From Marinobacter sp. C7 (lineage in GTDB: Bacteria; Pseudomonadota; Gammaproteobacteria; Pseudomonadales; Oleiphilaceae), in assembly GCF_022343555.1 (NCBI RefSeq), contig NZ_JAKQZH010000002.1, positions 62,001 through 126,000 on the forward strand: a DNA stretch of 64,000 bases, written 5' to 3'. Position numbers and translations under genes: made by a program. Positions 62,949 to 64,000 of this stretch are shown here, piece by piece (positions within the stretch are counted from its first letter, which is position 1; each line of letters begins with the position of its first letter). The notes under the pieces were generated by a model. That model searched no databases. It was not told where the DNA came from and saw nothing but the letters and a program-made list of their open reading frames with translations.

Positions 62949-64000
62949 ATGAGCACAGGACTGGTGAGCGTGGCCTACGTGGTCGCAAGTATCTTGTTTA
63001 TCCTCAGCCTTGGTGGCCTCAGCCACCAGGAATCGGCACGACGCGGCAATCTCTACGGGGTCGCCGGTATTATCATCGCGGTCGGGGCGACCCTGGCCAG
63101 CGTGGGTGATGGCGGCATCACCGCCATCTTGATTGCCGTGCTGCTCGGTGCCGGGATTGGCATTGCCATCGCCAACAAGGTGGAAATGACCCAGATGCCG
63201 CAACTGGTGGCTCTGCTGCATAGCTTCGTAGGCGCAGCGGCCGTGTTTGTCGGCTTTTCCGGCTACATCGAGCCCTTGATTGCCACCTCCGGCGCCGAGC
63301 ACACCATCAAACTGGTGGAGGTCTTTGTCGGTATCTTTATCGGCGCGGTCACCTTCACCGGCTCGCTGGTGGCCTGCGGCAAGCTGGATGGTCGGATCGA
63401 CAGCAAGGCCCTGACCCTGCCCGGCCGGCACCTGATGAATCTGGCGGCTATCATTGTGTGCGTCTTCCTCGGGGCCTGGTTCCTGAGTACCGACAGCATG
63501 GCCCTCGGCATCGTGGCGCTCGTAGTAATGACCGCCATCGCCTCGGTCCTGGGCATTCACCTGATCATGGCCATCGGCGGCGCCGACATGCCCGTGGTGG
63601 TCTCCATGCTCAACAGCTATTCCGGTTGGGCCGCGGCCTCCATCGGGTTCATGCTGGGCAATGACCTGCTGATTGTCACCGGGGCCCTGGTGGGCAGCAG
63701 TGGTGCCATTCTGAGCTACATCATGTGCAAGGCCATGAACCGCTCGTTCATCAGTGTGATCCTGGGCGGCTTCGGCCAGACCAGCAGCAGCTCGGCGGCA
63801 GCCGATGCCGACCAGACCGTGCATGAATCCAGCGTCGATGAAGTCTGTGAAGAACTGCGCAACGCCCAATCGGTGATCATCGTTCCGGGTTATGGCATGG
63901 CGGTAGCCCAGGCCCAGAATGGTGTCAGCGAAATGACCAAGATCCTGCGGGACCGTGGCGTCAATGTGCGGTTTGGCATCCATCCGGTGGCGGGCCGGCT
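62949..64000 (+). CDS. pntB: NAD(P) transhydrogenase subunit beta PntB (3' end outside window)
   Basis: From ATG 62949 the frame stays open to the last base; about 350 codons are seen of an expected 460. The start [20 protein letters not shown] and [17 protein letters not shown] are PntB hallmarks. About nine membrane helices are followed by the start of the NADP-binding domain ([14 protein letters not shown]), cut by the window edge. Partner of PntA. Confidence 0.95.
   Translation, partial: MSTGLVSVAYVVASILFILSLGGLSHQESARRGNLYGVAGIIIAVGATLASVGDGGITAILIAVLLGAGIGIAIANKVEMTQMPQLVALLHSFVGAAAVFVGFSGYIEPLIATSGAEHTIKLVEVFVGIFIGAVTFTGSLVACGKLDGRIDSKALTLPGRHLMNLAAIIVCVFLGAWFLSTDSMALGIVALVVMTAIASVLGIHLIMAIGGADMPVVVSMLNSYSGWAAASIGFMLGNDLLIVTGALVGSSGAILSYIMCKAMNRSFISVILGGFGQTSSSSAAADADQTVHESSVDEVCEELRNAQSVIIVPGYGMAVAQAQNGVSEMTKILRDRGVNVRFGIHPVAGR

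Noticed and set aside
62547..63983. 478-aa minus-strand open frame at the end of the window
   Set aside because: It overlaps pntA and pntB entirely on the opposite strand; composition (His, Gly, Asp rich) is that of an antisense shadow.

Overview
The window reads as a GC-rich gammaproteobacterial chromosome segment. Gene content and gene pairings look like a marine, lipid-using bacterium related to Marinobacter or Pseudomonas: a Chp-type pilus chemosensory system, a FadE acyl-CoA dehydrogenase, a secreted lipase with its foldase, a Baeyer-Villiger-type monooxygenase, a PhaC-like hydrolase and folE-folX. This assignment is an inference from family content, not from a database search. I see no rRNA, tRNA, CRISPR array, phage or transposase gene.

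Layout. 1-8.7 kb: end of a Chp signalling cluster (ChpA with eight Hpt-like modules, ChpB methylesterase, ChpC CheW-like protein). 8.7-10.8 kb: zur-znuC-znuB zinc operon behind a Zur-box-like palindrome that overlaps the -10. 10.9-15.4 kb: PAS membrane protein, CDGSH iron-sulfur protein, patatin, diguanylate cyclase and alpha/beta hydrolase. 15.6-17.1 kb: folE, folX and a CoA-binding protein. 17.3-25.6 kb: two large c-di-GMP enzymes flanking a copper operon (MerR regulator, CopA, a 37-aa membrane peptide, DUF411 protein) with a MerR-type promoter. 25.6-32.8 kb: a Gly-Glu-repeat exported protein divergent from a PiuC-like dioxygenase, RNase II, an acyltransferase, a PhaC-like hydrolase and a haloacid dehalogenase-like protein. 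32.9-45.6 kb: LysR, MFS, Tpx, MATE, thioesterase, a Nudix/metallo-beta-lactamase fusion, an exported AstE/aspartoacylase-like protein, an EamA transporter, a PatB aminotransferase, an AEC permease and a UbiA prenyltransferase. 45.7-55.8 kb: fadE, two RcnB-like small exported proteins, LysR, EamA, ChaC, MarC, AraC, and lipase plus lipase chaperone. 55.8-58.4 kb: an AT-richer pair, a DUF2235 (Tle-type) phospholipase effector and a DUF2931 lipoprotein, probably a type VI effector and its immunity protein. 58.6-64 kb: flavin monooxygenase divergent from a TetR regulator, then pntA and the start of pntB.

The most unusual signal is not a gene. Eight intergenic places carry copies of one structured repeat. 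A conserved core of about 55-60 nt holds an ACGTCC(C/A)TGT motif and a GCCAT/ATGGC hairpin. In seven copies the core is enclosed by inverted arms, 23-29 bp long in six of them, that pair perfectly or with one mismatch, yet the arm sequence differs completely from copy to copy. Inner stems also show compensatory changes. The copies lie in divergent, convergent and same-strand gaps, so they are not explained as ordinary terminators. I treat this as the best candidate for an undescribed element.
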